DNA of 64,000 nt from Okapia johnstoni (taxonomy: Eukaryota; Chordata; Mammalia; Artiodactyla; Giraffidae): assembly GCA_024291935.2 (NCBI GenBank), contig CM044322.1:22443405-22507404 (forward strand), written 5' to 3'. The notes under the pieces are model-generated. The model was given only the letters and a program-made list of their open reading frames with translations, was not told where the DNA came from and did no database searches. The position numbers and the translations under genes are program-made. Of the stretch, positions 55,338-64,000 are shown piece after piece; the first letter of the stretch is position 1; the number at the start of each line of letters is the position of its first letter.

Positions 55338-55547
55338 ATGATGTGCTTAGTCACTCAGTCATGTCTGACTCCTTGCAACCCCATGGACTGCAGCCCACCA
55401 GGTTCCTTTGTCCATGGCAGTTCTCCAGGCAAGAATACTGGAGTGGGTTGCCACGCCCTCCTCTAGGAGATCTTCCCAACCCAGGGATTGAACCCAGGTC
55501 TCCCATACTGTGGGTGGATTCTTTACCATCTGAGCCACCAGGGAAGC
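55338..55547 (-). mobile_element. Bov-tA SINE with 9-bp target-site duplication
   Basis: Reverse orientation: 'cttagtcactcagtcatgtc', 'catggactgcagcccaccag', 'gttctccaggcaagaatact', 'gggattgaacccaggtctcc', 'ctgagccaccagggaagc'. ccattcata is duplicated exactly at 55329-55337 and 55548-55556. Confidence 0.95.
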
Positions 55548-55556
55548 CCATTCATA

Positions 55557-55692
55557 GTTATAACTTCATTTAATCCTCATGATGTTCTTACATAGTGAGT
55601 ATTATCATGCTTTATTTCTTTTTTTATAGATGAGGAAATTGTGGCTCAAAGTCACATACCTAGTGACTGTGCAGTAGTAGAATTTGAACTCA
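55557..55692 (-). mobile_element. MIR SINE, split by BovB
   Basis: Reverse complement MIR: 'aacttcatttaatcctcatg', 'gtgagtattatcatgcttta', 'tatagatgaggaaattgtgg', 'ctcaaagtcacatacctagt', 'agtagaatttgaactcag'. The match resumes briefly after the BovB ('ctctgtctga', 56068). Confidence 0.82.
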
Positions 55693-56060
55693 GTTCAGTT
55701 CAGTCACTCAGTTGTGTCCGACTCTTTGCGATCCCATGGACTACAGGGCACCGCTTACCTGTCCATCACCAACTCCTGGAGTTTACTCAAACTCATGTCC
55801 ATCAAGTCAGTGATGCCATCCAACCATCTCACCCTCTGTCGTCCCCTTCTCCTCCTGCCTTCAATCTTTCCCAGCATCAGGGTCTTTTCCAATGAGTCAG
55901 TTCTTGGTGTCAGATGGCCAAAGTATTGGAGTTTCAGCTTCAGCATCAGTCCTTCCCATGAATATTCAGGACTGATTTCCTTTAGGATTGACTGGTTGGA
56001 TCTCCTTGCAGTCCAAGGGACTCTCAAGAGTCTTCTCCAGCACCACAGTTCAAAAGCATC
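55693..56060 (-). mobile_element. BovB LINE, 3' end, inserted in a MIR
   Basis: Reverse orientation: 'ttcagttcagtcactcagtt', 'tccatcaccaactcctggag', 'catcaagtcagtgatgccat', 'gtcgtccccttctcctcctg', 'ggccaaagtattggagtttc', 'ttgcagtccaagggactctc'. The minus frame 55755-56027 is an unbroken 90-residue stretch of the RTE protein C-terminus (FGHLTPRTDSLEKTLMLGKI-type text, then GRRRRGRQR). aactcag lies at both edges (55686-55692, 56061-56067). Confidence 0.95.
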
Positions 56061-56149
56061 AACTCAGCTCTGTCTGAATAAATAATCCCTGCTAGGTAGA
56101 CACAAATGTATAGAGCCAAAGACCTTTCTTGTACACATTCCTGTTTTGA

Positions 56150-56300
56150 GCTTTATGCCAAGCCTGGGAGGCAGACAGCAAGTTTTACAAACGGGAAAGC
56201 TGGGGATTGGAGGAGTTCAATCATTCCTGGCCAGGTACTGGTAAGAAGCATGGTTGGAATTTGAACTCAGGGCATTAACTCTCCATTCATGGTCTTTTCT
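56150..56300 (-). mobile_element. MIR SINE
   Basis: Reverse complement MIR: 'caagttttacaaacgggaaa', 'gctggggattggaggagttc', 'ggccaggtactggtaagaag', 'tggttggaatttgaactcag', 'ggcattaactctccattcat'. Confidence 0.72.
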
Positions 56301-56417
56301 TTCATGACACTCTTCTCTTGCATGCATACTCTTTCACGCATACTCTTCTCTCCTCATGCATCTCAAGTTACATCAAAGAGGCAGCAATACTATTGCTTTC
56401 AATTATTAAATTTGTGA

Positions 56418-56864
56418 GTTTCCCTGGGCTGCATAACATATCGCCACAAACTCTGTGGCTTAAAACAACAGAATTTAATTTTCTCTCAGCTGCGGAGGCC
56501 AGAAGTCCCAGAATCAAAGCGATGGATTCTGTTTTCTCTGAAGACTCTAGAGAAGAATCCTTCCTTGCCTCCTCCAGCTTCTGCGGGCTCCGGGCCTTTC
56601 CTGGTTTGTGGCTGCATAACTCCGAGCTCCGCCTCTATCTTCACATGGCTCTCTTCTCCCGTGTTTGTGTTTTCTCCTCTCGCCTCTTACAAGGACACTC
56701 GTCATTGGATTTAGGGTCCACCTGGATAGTCCAGGATAATCTCATCTCAAGATCCTTAATTACATCTGAAAAGACACTCTTTTCTAAATAAGGTCGCACT
56801 TGTAGGTTTCAGGGTTTCGGGCATGGACATGTTTCTTGGAGGGCCACCATTCTGTCTACTACAA
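56418..56864. mobile_element. Ancient mammalian interspersed repeat, LTR-like, family not assigned
   Basis: Well preserved old-repeat text: 'tgcataacatatcgccacaa', 'ctctgtggcttaaaacaaca', 'ctgcggaggccagaagtccc', 'gaagaatccttccttgcctc', 'cttcacatggctctcttctc', 'ttacaaggacactcgtcatt', 'ccaggataatctcatctcaa', 'gagggccaccattctgtcta'. This repeat is common in mammals. I cannot name its family with confidence. The + frame 56318-56791 (157 codons) runs through it and is a repeat reading, not a gene. Confidence 0.75.
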
Positions 56865-57008
56865 GTAATTAGTATTCTATGACACACGTACTCTAGGAAG
56901 CATGAATATGCTGAGCTGTTTAGAAAGCACATACAGTTCTTCATTTTGATTCATCTGCCAATTTTCTTCCCAAGTGTCAAGTAAGGGCTGCCATGGAGAA
57001 CGATTTTT

Positions 57009-57266
57009 TTTAAAAAAAATATTTGTTTATTTGGCTTCTTCGTGTCTCATTTGTATCACTTGGGACCTTTGTGTGGCAGTGGGGGTGGGGGGGAGGAACT
57101 CTCTAGTTTTGGTGTGTGGGCTCTAGAGCATGCAGGCTTTGGTAGCTACTGCGAATGGGCTTTGCCCCAAAGCATGTGGGATCCCAGTTCCCTGACCAGG
57201 GATTGAACCCATATCCCCTGCAGTGTAAGGCAGTTTCTTAACCACTGTACCACTAGGGAAGTCCCC
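57009..57266 (-). mobile_element. CHR-2-type SINE with 14-bp target-site duplication
   Basis: Reverse orientation: T/A-rich tail, 'atttggcttcttcgtgtctc', G-rich 'gcagtgggggtggggggg', 'ctctagagcatgcaggcttt', 'tccctgaccagggattgaac', 'cccctgcagtgtaaggcagt', head 'taccactagggaagtcccc'. ggagaacgattttt (56995-57008) and ggagaatgattttt (57267-57280) flank it. Confidence 0.93.
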
Positions 57267-57280
57267 GGAGAATGATTTTT

Positions 57281-58101
57281 GATGAGCATTGGGAACAGGG
57301 GAGGATTCTTCTGGCACGAAAGAGTCTTAAGGTTAGAGCAACCTGGGTAGGTGGCTCAAAAGGTCAGAGCCCAACTAGAAGGCAGAGGACAGATGATGCT
57401 ATCTCAGTGCTGACGGAGCAGTAGAGAAGGAGATGGGCGTGGGCAGGTTGGGCTAGCTCACTGCCATGCCCTGCCTGGGTGGGATTCTGGGGGCTTTCAC
57501 ACAGCTCTGGTTGGTGAGGTGTGTGTCTGGACTGGAGGAGGATGGAACGGCGAGAAGACAAATGCCACCATCTTACTCTTGTTCCAGTTTCAGATCACAG
57601 CATCCCACAGGGGATGTCCCAGGAGTAGGGGTGATGTCAAGGAGGTAGAAACCCCAGAAGCCTGCAGCCAGGCTCTCTGCAGAGGGCAGACAGTCAGCTG
57701 AGAGCGGCTCAGAGTCTCCTGTCTGTGACTCCTCTGACACCTACTCTGGGAAGGTGGGAAGGTGGGAAGTCTGGAAGTGGTGGGGAGCCCCTTCACAGCA
57801 GTGGGAACACTCTCTGGGGGAGTGTGATATTGCCACTCCCTCGGGGAGGCTCTAATCAGAGGAACTGGGCAGCCTGGTCAGGGAGGGCAGTGCCGGGGCC
57901 TCTGGGAACTCCCTACTCTGGGCTCTTGCAAGGAATGAGGATGACCTATGGGCCAAGAACACTGTTTTTTTTTCCCCGAATGAGACTGGCAGATGCAGTT
58001 AGAGCCTCCACAGAGAGCATTTCCTACCCATCTCCAGAGATGTGTCCTCCTTTATCAGCATTTATATGTTCCCTACAGGGAGTGAAAAAGCCGGCTTAAA
58101 G
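57281..58101. other. Unique stretch, no gene seen
   Basis: About 820 bases, relatively G/C-rich. Several overlapping frames (57466-57701 +, 57590-57796 -, 57725-58099 +) show no domain. Confidence 0.4.
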
Positions 58102-58586
58102 TCCAACATTAAATAAAACTAAGATCATGGCATCAGGTTCCTTCACTTCATGGCAAATGGAAAAGGAAAAAAAGATTTTGTTTTTGGGGGGCTCCAAAAT
58201 CACTGTGGAAGGTGATTGCAACCATAAAATTAAAAGATGCTTGCTCTTTTTAGCTCCAGGAAAGCTATGACAAACCTAGACAGTTCATTAAAAAGCAGAG
58301 ACATCACTTCACCGACAAGGGTGTGTATAGTCAAAGCTATGGTTTTTCCAGTAGTCATGTACGGATATGAGAGTTGGGCCATAAAGAAGGCTGAGAGCCA
58401 AAGAATTGATGTTTTCAAACTGTGGTGCTAGAGAAGACTCTTGAGAGTCCCTTGGACAGCAAGGAAATCAAAGCAGTCAACCCTAAAGGAAATCAACTCT
58501 GAATATTCACTGGAAGAACTGATGCTGAAGCTGAAGCTCCAATACTGCGGCCGCCTAATGCAAAGAACAAACTCACTGGAAAAGAC
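58102..58586 (+). mobile_element. BovB LINE fragment lacking its 3' end
   Basis: Sense BovB: 'aagatcatggcatcaggttc', 'cttcacttcatggcaaatgg', 'gctccaaaatcactgtggaa', 'aaaaagcagagacatcactt', 'tatgagagttgggccataaa', 'ctgaagctgaagctccaata', 'actcactggaaaagac'. The frame 58237-58431 keeps RTE protein text (VFPVVMYGYESWAIKKAE). It stops about 150 bases short of the usual 3' end, at a joint with a reversed Bov-tA. Confidence 0.94.
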
Positions 58587-58587
58587 T

Positions 58588-58748
58588 TATGGACTGTAGT
58601 CCACCTGGCTCCTCTGTCCACAGAATTTTCCAGGCAAGAATACTGGAGTGGCTTGCCATTTCCTACTCCAGGAGATCTTCCTGACCCAGAGATTGAACCT
58701 GAGTCTCCTGCATTGGCAGGTGAGTTCTTTACCACTGAGCCATCACAG
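58588..58748 (-). mobile_element. Bov-tA SINE lacking its 3' end, fused to BovB
   Basis: Reverse orientation beginning at 'atggactgtagtccacctgg', then 'gaattttccaggcaagaata', 'ttcctactccaggagatctt', 'gagtctcctgcattggcagg', 'ctttaccactgagccatcac'. The usual 'agtcactcagtcgtgtccga' tail is missing at the left, exactly where BovB is cut. Confidence 0.93.
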
Positions 58749-59289
58749 GAACTGGGGGAGAAGCCCCACAGTTCCTGGAGCTGGGGATAACTAGGAGACA
58801 GGAAGTGCTCAGCTAAACGCTGCTCTCCCCTTTGGGATGCTAAAGCAGAAGTCCCCACATTATGACAGTGAAATGGCACATAAGTGTCTTTGAATGCTAT
58901 TTCCTTTGTTATTTTTTCCATGTGCCTTTCAGCGGCTCCCCACCTCCCACCCCAGAAACCTATGCTTCAGCTTTCCGTGTGAGTTTCCCCTGGCCGAGGT
59001 CACAAAGATCTGACCCATGCTTACCCCACTAGTCGCACTCCTGTCTAGGAGGGTCTCCTAAACATGAATGAGTCCTGAGGATGCCCCCGTCCCAGTTGGG
59101 CCATGCATCTGCAAACACCTGTTCCATGGCTGCAGGCAAGCATTCAGCAAAGAATCGAGAGCGTGGAAAGCTTGTCTGCCTAACCTTCTACTTCCTGACT
59201 TGGAGTCTCCAAGACTCATTTATTCTCCAAATATTTGTTTAGTGTTCGAAGTTCTCCACTAGATATGTAAGCTACAGAAATGTATAGTA
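58749..59289. other. Unique stretch, no gene seen
   Basis: About 540 bases with no recognisable repeat. The minus frame 58493-58921 begins here and runs into the SINE. Confidence 0.35.
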
Positions 59290-59545
59290 ACAATAATTCT
59301 TAACATTTACCCAACACACATTATGTACAAAGCACTGTGCCTAGTGTTTCACGTGGATTATCTCGCTCAATGCTCTTAACAACTTTGGGGGCTGAATGAC
59401 ATTATTATCCCTGTTTCATAGAGAAGGAAGCCAAGCCTGAAGAGCCTAAATAACTTGCCCGAAGTGTTTCATCCAGGAAGTTGTGGATCTGGGATTTGAA
59501 CCAGGGTGGACTCAGTCCAGGACCACACCCTTAACCTCTGGGTCA
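59290..59545 (-). mobile_element. MIR SINE, nearly full length
   Basis: Reverse complement MIR: 'aataattcttaacatttacc', 'gcactgtgcctagtgtttca', 'gacattattatccctgtttc', 'atagagaaggaagccaagcc', 'aaataacttgcccgaagtgt', 'ctgggatttgaaccagggtg', 'gaccacacccttaacctctg'. The best MIR in the window. Confidence 0.88.
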
Positions 59546-59661
59546 TACAAATCTGTGTCTCCAAGGTGCTTATGACCTAGCGGAAAAACAGGACTGCCAT
59601 GACTCAGAGTATGTCAGAGTTTCTAAACGCTTAGAGAAAACATAGGTGGACTGGATATAAG

Positions 59662-59895
59662 TTTCTTGTGTGCATGCTCAGTTGCTTTAGTCATGTCTGA
59701 CTCTTTGCTATCCCATGGACTGTAGCCCACCAGGCTCCTCCCTCCATGGGATTTTCCCAGGCAATAATACTGGAGTGGGTTGCCATTTCCTCCTCCAGGG
59801 ATCCTCAAGACCCAGGGATTGAACCTATGTCTCCTGCATCTCCTGTGTCTCCTGCATTGCAGGTGGATTCTTTATCTCTGAGCCACCAGGGAAGC
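59662..59895 (-). mobile_element. Bov-tA SINE with perfect 11-bp target-site duplication
   Basis: Reverse orientation: 'gctcagttgctttagtcatg', 'tctgactctttgctatccca', 'gggattttcccaggcaataa', 'gaacctatgtctcctgcatc' with a small internal 'tctcctg' repeat, 'ctgagccaccagggaag'. ctggatataag is exact at 59651-59661 and 59896-59906. Confidence 0.96.
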
Positions 59896-59929
59896 CTGGA
59901 TATAAGGTGGGGAGCAACAAGGGAGAAGA

Positions 59930-60600
59930 GGGGAAGTTTTGAATGAGGTCAGATTTGAACCGGACATTGAAGAGGAGGTAATACTTATTCACAGAAGCTT
60001 ATCAAACACTCTCCATGTATCACATATTGAGCCAGTGTTTTATATCACAGCCTTATGACTATTACTAACCCATTTACTAGATGAGGAAACTGAAGGCACA
60101 GAAAAGTTGAGTACTGTTTCGATAGATGCATCTGGGAAGAGGGGCAATGGCCGGAGGGAGAAAGCATCCCTAAATGCACAGAAGTGGGAACCTCAAGAGT
60201 GAGTTTGAGAGCAGTAGTAGCTAAGGTTGGTGTAAGTGTCAGATCCATGAAGGGAAACAAGAAAAGTCAGATGGAGCCAGATTATGGCCAACAGGAATTT
60301 CAAGCTGAGGGTTTGAATTTAATTCCATAGGCTGTGAGGAGGCATTAGAAAATTTTAATCAGGAAGATTAATCTGGCAGCAGAATTCAGGGTGAAGGGAG
60401 GGCAGGCACAGATGTAGACAGGGAATTGAGTGAGGAGCCTGTTAAGGTAAATCATATCCACCATTTGATCCACAATATACATTGAGTAGCTACAGTGGCC
60501 CAGAATAGAGTGGTCAGCCAGTTCTCTGCCTCCTGACAGTTGAGAGTCAAGGACAATGGCAGTGAAGGACTGAAGCAAGGCAGAGCAATGGCAGAGGGAA
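59930..60600 (+). mobile_element. Ancient interspersed repeat, family not assigned, with MIR inside
   Basis: Old-repeat text 'gaggtcagatttgaaccgga', then a reversed MIR piece (about 59985-60115: 'cccatttactagatgaggaa', 'actgaaggcacagaaaagtt'), then 'gtttgaatttaattccatag', 'gctgtgaggaggcattagaa', 'aagattaatctggcagcaga' and 'gcctgttaaggtaaatcata'. Same class as 34020 and 41520. Confidence 0.6.
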
Positions 60601-61520
60601 AAGGGGTGGGTCATGACAGCATTTCATACTTAGAATAAACAAGACACAGCAACTGAGATATTCAGACTGTTCTCAGCAGTTGGCAAAATGAATTTGCCTG
60701 TGGGTAGGGATATTTGTCACTTCAAAGAGACTAAAAACAATTCAACTGATAAAGCAAGTTGGAGTTTAGACAGTATATTCTTTTACTCACATTTGAGCTT
60801 CCATGAAAGGGCATTTCACATACCTGCCCACCTCGGCAAGGGGTTCCATGGCACGGCTGTGTGTGCACTGGACACCAGAGGCCAGTCTCGTGCATTGCAT
60901 GACCTGTGTGATCAAATTTCATGCCCACGTTCTGAGCACTTAGTCTCTGAACCACGTACTCACCCTCGCTCTCTGCCTGATGGTGTGGGTTTGGCTCATT
61001 CAGCCCTTCTGCCTACTGCAGATTTTGGGCTGTGTTTCTGCTCATTAGCTGCTCTGCTGGAGGTGGGGTGGGGGAAGAGAAAGACTTCAGAACTCAGCCT
61101 CTCTCTGATGAAAGCCAGGTGGGAGGAAGAGGATGGGATGGGGTGAGGTTCCTGGGTCAACTTTTCCCCATCATTACTCCAGTCTGGGTATTTCATATCC
61201 TCCGCCCAGCTCTCCCTGCCTACTCCAATTCTATCGGGTTTAGAGAGCCCAGCTCCCATCCAGCAGACTCTGTAACTGTGGGATTGGTGACGAAGCTGAG
61301 AATAAGTTGTCCTTCGAGTTGCAATTTCACACTCATTGCTCTGAGATTCCTAGGCTCTTTGTATACATTTACTTATTACTCTCTTGCAAGCCAGGGGAAG
61401 GGCTTATGCCAGAACTTACCTCTGGGGCCCTGAAATCACTTTTTTGGACTTCCATGCTCATATAACCAAAGGAAGACTTATTAGCAAAGATGACTCTATC
61501 TATGTGAAATTAGGTATTGC
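60601..61520. other. Unique stretch, no gene seen
   Basis: About 920 bases. The + frame at 60688-61146 (152 codons) and the overlapping 61032-61433 frame have no domain, and the minus strand is open over parts of the same DNA. Confidence 0.4.
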
Positions 61521-61742
61521 TTTGTTGTTGTTTAGTCGCTAAGTTGTGTCCGACTCTTCAGTAACCCTATGGACTGTAGCCTACCAGCCTCCTCTGTCCA
61601 TGGGATTTACCAGGCAAGCATTCTGCAGCGGGTTGCCATTTCCTTCTCCAGGGGACCTTCCCAAACCGGGGATCCAACTGGCATCTCCTGCATCACCTAC
61701 ATTGCAGATGGATTCTTTACCACTGAACTACCAGGGAAGTCC
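61521..61742 (-). mobile_element. Bov-tA SINE
   Basis: Reverse orientation: 'gttgttgtttagtcgctaag', 'ttgtgtccgactcttcagta', 'tatggactgtagcctaccag', 'gggatttaccaggcaagcat', 'tctcctgcatcacctacatt', 'ccactgaactaccagggaag'. It abuts a MIR on its right. Confidence 0.93.
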
Positions 61743-61744
61743 AG

Positions 61745-61885
61745 ATAGCACTTTACTTTCCATTTAATTTCCCTTACTATTTAATTGGTGAAGTAGGTTT
61801 TATTATTCCCATTTTATAGATGGGTAAGTTGCAGTTCAATGACTCATGCAAGACAACTGAGCTACTAGGGTAGAAATTAGCTAAT
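61745..61885 (-). mobile_element. MIR SINE
   Basis: Reverse complement MIR: 'ttaattggtgaagtaggttt', 'tattattcccattttataga', 'tgggtaagttgcagttcaat', 'gactcatgcaagacaactga'. Confidence 0.8.
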
Positions 61886-63130
61886 GTTTTCTTATTCCAA
61901 TGCCGCAATGGTTTCCATTCTAATACACAGCTTTCATCCTGTTTTAGTGGTGATTGACTTTGTTATTACATTTTCTCTCAAGGTGAAGAACAGGGACATA
62001 TATTTGACAATCACCAATTCCCCAAGCATCACAGTCCTGGGTACTCTTCCTGGTGCAGCCCCAGCTAGTGTGGGATCTTGAGAACAAGTCTCACAACATC
62101 TCTGGGGCTCTGTTTCCTCATCTGTAGGATGGTGGCTTTGAATTGGATCCTTTCCCAAGACTCTTCAGTTTCTAAAGTGTATGCTTCCGTGGTTTGTATT
62201 GGTTCACTCCTTTTAGGTCCAAAGCTAGCTGTAGGCAATACTTGTTTTCTCCCCAGTCAGGCCAGCACACAATAGACTGATGAACCCAGTTAGCTCTGTT
62301 CCAGCCCATACATTAAGTGGGTTATCCGTGCGACTTTTCTGGTCTCTTGAAATTAAAAATGGTGGTGTAGTAATAAGACCCTATGATGTACTTGCTGCCC
62401 TAGACAAAGTCCTTAAAGGCCATTCCTGGGCTGGGACACTTTCCAGCATTTTGTGTTCTGCAAACTGGTAAAGGCTTTACAAATACTAGATGTTCCCTTT
62501 GGACCTTTGGGCAGAAAAGGATGGTGGGAACAAGAGCAGAGGCTGCCAGTGAGGATGCTCTCATGCCTGACATTGTATCATCTTCCACTGGGAAGCTGGA
62601 CAGCCAAGATGACCCAGGAGGGATGTGAAGTAACAGTCTTTGATGGAGGAGGGGGCTGAAGGAAATGGGCCCTTGATCACGAAGAGCCCCTCCCAGCATC
62701 CCAGGGCAGCAAGGTCTCTTTTCATGGAGTCCACTTACTTCCTAGTTGCCAGAAGTTGCCCTTCCAGCCTAAGTCAGCTGGGCAACCAGACTGGAGAGGC
62801 ACAACTGCACACTAATGATCAGCCAGATGGAAAACCAAATAGGCACATCGGTGCCCAACAGAATCCTCAGCTCTGTGAAATGAATCACCACTTGTGTGCC
62901 AGGTGCTCCCAGGCAGAAGGTGAGGGCAGTGTTTGATGAATGCTCAACATGAAACCTAAAATAGTCTTTGTACCCAGGTCAGCTATGCCCCCTTACCGCA
63001 GGCAATAATGTCCCTGGGGGTGACAAGCAGCTTTGGGATCCTCAGTGGATAACAAAGCAGGTACATTCAGGATAACCAGGTTGGAGGTTCCCATTTCCTG
63101 CTGGAAGCAATGACCCCATGGCTTTCCGTG
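61886..63130. other. Mostly unique stretch with a short MIR piece
   Basis: About 1.2 kb. A MIR-like core on the + strand lies at 62085-62150 ('caacatctctggggctctgt', 'ttcctcatctgtaggatggt'). Frames at 62400-62699 (-) and 62640-62936 (+) show no domain. Confidence 0.4.
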
Positions 63131-63134
63131 AGAG

Positions 63135-63283
63135 TTCTCCCAAGGCAGAGCTCCCTGGCTTGAGAAAGCTGTCCCTACAGGGTGGGCAGGAGCAAATAAA
63201 TGGCTTCCTCTTAGCCAGCTGGGACCAAGACCCCTGGTGACACAGAGCTGTAGTTTAATGACATGGAACAAAAGCAGCTAAGC
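63135..63283 (+). repeat. Diverged duplicated segment, copy A
   Basis: Starts 'ttctcccaaggcagagctcc' and contains 'aggagcaaataaatggcttc' and 'agccagctgggacc', ending 'aaaagcagctaagct'. It aligns over its whole length with 63852-64000 with scattered substitutions and small indels. It is not a SINE I recognise. Confidence 0.9.
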
Positions 63284-63781
63284 TAGCTGCCAATAGCATC
63301 CAATTGCCTCTGGAAACCACGGTTAAAAAAAAGGAGGCAAGCGGAAGAATAACCAGCCCTGCCTGGTTGATGCATAGTGTCTGCCTGGACACCGCATTTG
63401 TATCCGTGGTTTCCCTGTAGAGGAGGAGGTGGGCTCTCATATCAGTTTCAATCTCCAGGCCAGAGATATAATCGCCTGCCATTACTCCTTAATTACATGG
63501 TAACTACCAGGCCATTACTTTCTAACACCAGTCAAATTGCAACTCACTTCTGATTAGTGGGCAATAAACATTCACAAACAGGGTCCAAGATCTATTTCCA
63601 CAAAGCCTACCACAGCTTAAGAGAAGCAATGCAAACATATAAATTAGATGACTGCGGGGAGTCTGCCCCGATAATCATCCTAAAGAACATTTGAATGATA
63701 ATGCAGAAAGTTGAGGTTTGGAGCCCAGAGTCTTAAATTCAGATTCCAACTCTTTTAGTCACAGGCTCTGTGATCTTTGAA
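63284..63781. other. Unique stretch with candidate conserved block
   Basis: About 500 bases between the duplicated segments. 63480-63660 is AT-rich and rich in TAATTA/ATTA-type motifs. Confidence 0.35.
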
Positions 63782-63851
63782 AAGTGTTAGTCACTCAGTC
63801 ATGTCGGACTCTTTGTGGACTGGAGCCCACCAGGTTCCTCTGTCTACGGAA
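63782..63851 (-). mobile_element. Truncated Bov-tA SINE fragment
   Basis: Reverse orientation Bov-A end: 'agtgttagtcactcagtcat', 'gtcggactctttgtggactg', 'gagcccaccaggttcctctg', 'tctacgga'. It stops where duplicated copy B begins, and the rest of the SINE (middle and head) is absent. It also lacks 'gaccccatg' before 'gactg'. Confidence 0.88.
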
Positions 63852-64000
63852 TTCTTGCCCAAGGCAGAGCTCCAGGGCTTGAGAAAATTGTCCCCAAGGG
63901 GTGGCAGGAGCAAATAAATGGCTTCCTCTTAGCCAGCTGACTGAGACCGCTTGCGACGCAGAGGTGTGGTTTAATGACGTGGAACTAAAGCAACTAAGCA
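63852..64000 (+). repeat. Diverged duplicated segment, copy B (runs off the window)
   Basis: Starts 'attcttgcccaaggcagagc' and contains the shared core 'ggcaggagcaaataaatggc' and 'ttcctcttagccagctg', ending at the window edge in 'aaagcaactaagca'. By eye about 85% like copy A at 63135-63283, so the duplication is not recent. Confidence 0.9.

Noticed and set aside
56318..56791. 157-codon + frame
   Set aside because: It runs through an ancient interspersed repeat, so its translation is a repeat reading.
2137..61742. tRNA genes in the heads of the SINEs
   Set aside because: Bov-tA and CHR-2 heads derive from tRNA and keep B-box-like text (ggttcgatccc), but they are SINE parts without a complete cloverleaf.
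1..64000. CRISPR arrays, operons, phage or bacterial defence systems
   Set aside because: Nothing of the kind is present. The repeat content shows a ruminant nuclear genome, and the repeats are dispersed SINEs/LINEs, not regularly spaced arrays.

Overview
The window is nuclear DNA from a pecoran ruminant (cattle, sheep, goat or a close relative). The diagnosis rests on its mobile elements: about nineteen tRNA-derived Bov-tA SINE copies or fragments, four BovB (RTE-type) LINE fragments, and ten CHR-2-type cetartiodactyl SINEs. Ruminant L1 tails and old mammal-wide MIR, L2 and MER5 copies are also present. All family calls are by eye from remembered consensus features, not from a search. I cannot tell the species. 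No protein-coding gene, exon, tRNA, rRNA or other functional RNA gene can be supported. The open reading frames are short, mostly unrelated to known proteins, or are readings of SINE/LINE DNA. The only recognisable protein traces are broken BovB and L1 reverse-transcriptase remnants. The window therefore reads as intergenic or intronic mammalian DNA; which gene it belongs to cannot be seen. Layout: 1-9.6 kb is mostly unique sequence with two CHR-2 SINEs, one Bov-tA, a MER5-like copy, MIRs and a 24-unit GT microsatellite. 9.6-13.7 kb is repeat-dense: Bov-tA copies, a palindromic MER53-like element split by a SINE, a twin-primed (5'-inverted) L1 with target-site duplication, an L2 and a composite insertion between direct repeats. 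13.7-30 kb is mixed, with a 474-bp Tigger-like DNA transposon with perfect ends, a microsatellite born from a SINE tail, L1 3' ends, a G-rich polypurine tract and long unique stretches. 30-38 kb is LINE territory: two BovB fragments in opposite orientation, one nested in an old L1, and a later L1 split by a Bov-tA. 38-54 kb is mostly unique, with scattered SINEs, an inverted Bov-tA pair, a very recent 161-bp tandem duplication and several AT-rich stretches that look like conserved non-coding DNA. 54-64 kb is again repeat-dense, with a BovB/Bov-tA chimera and a diverged 150-bp duplication at the right edge. Nothing here looks like a new biological system, operon or defence locus. The points worth a second look are structural: insertion mechanisms, duplications, G-quadruplex motifs, inverted repeat pairs and candidate conserved non-coding elements.
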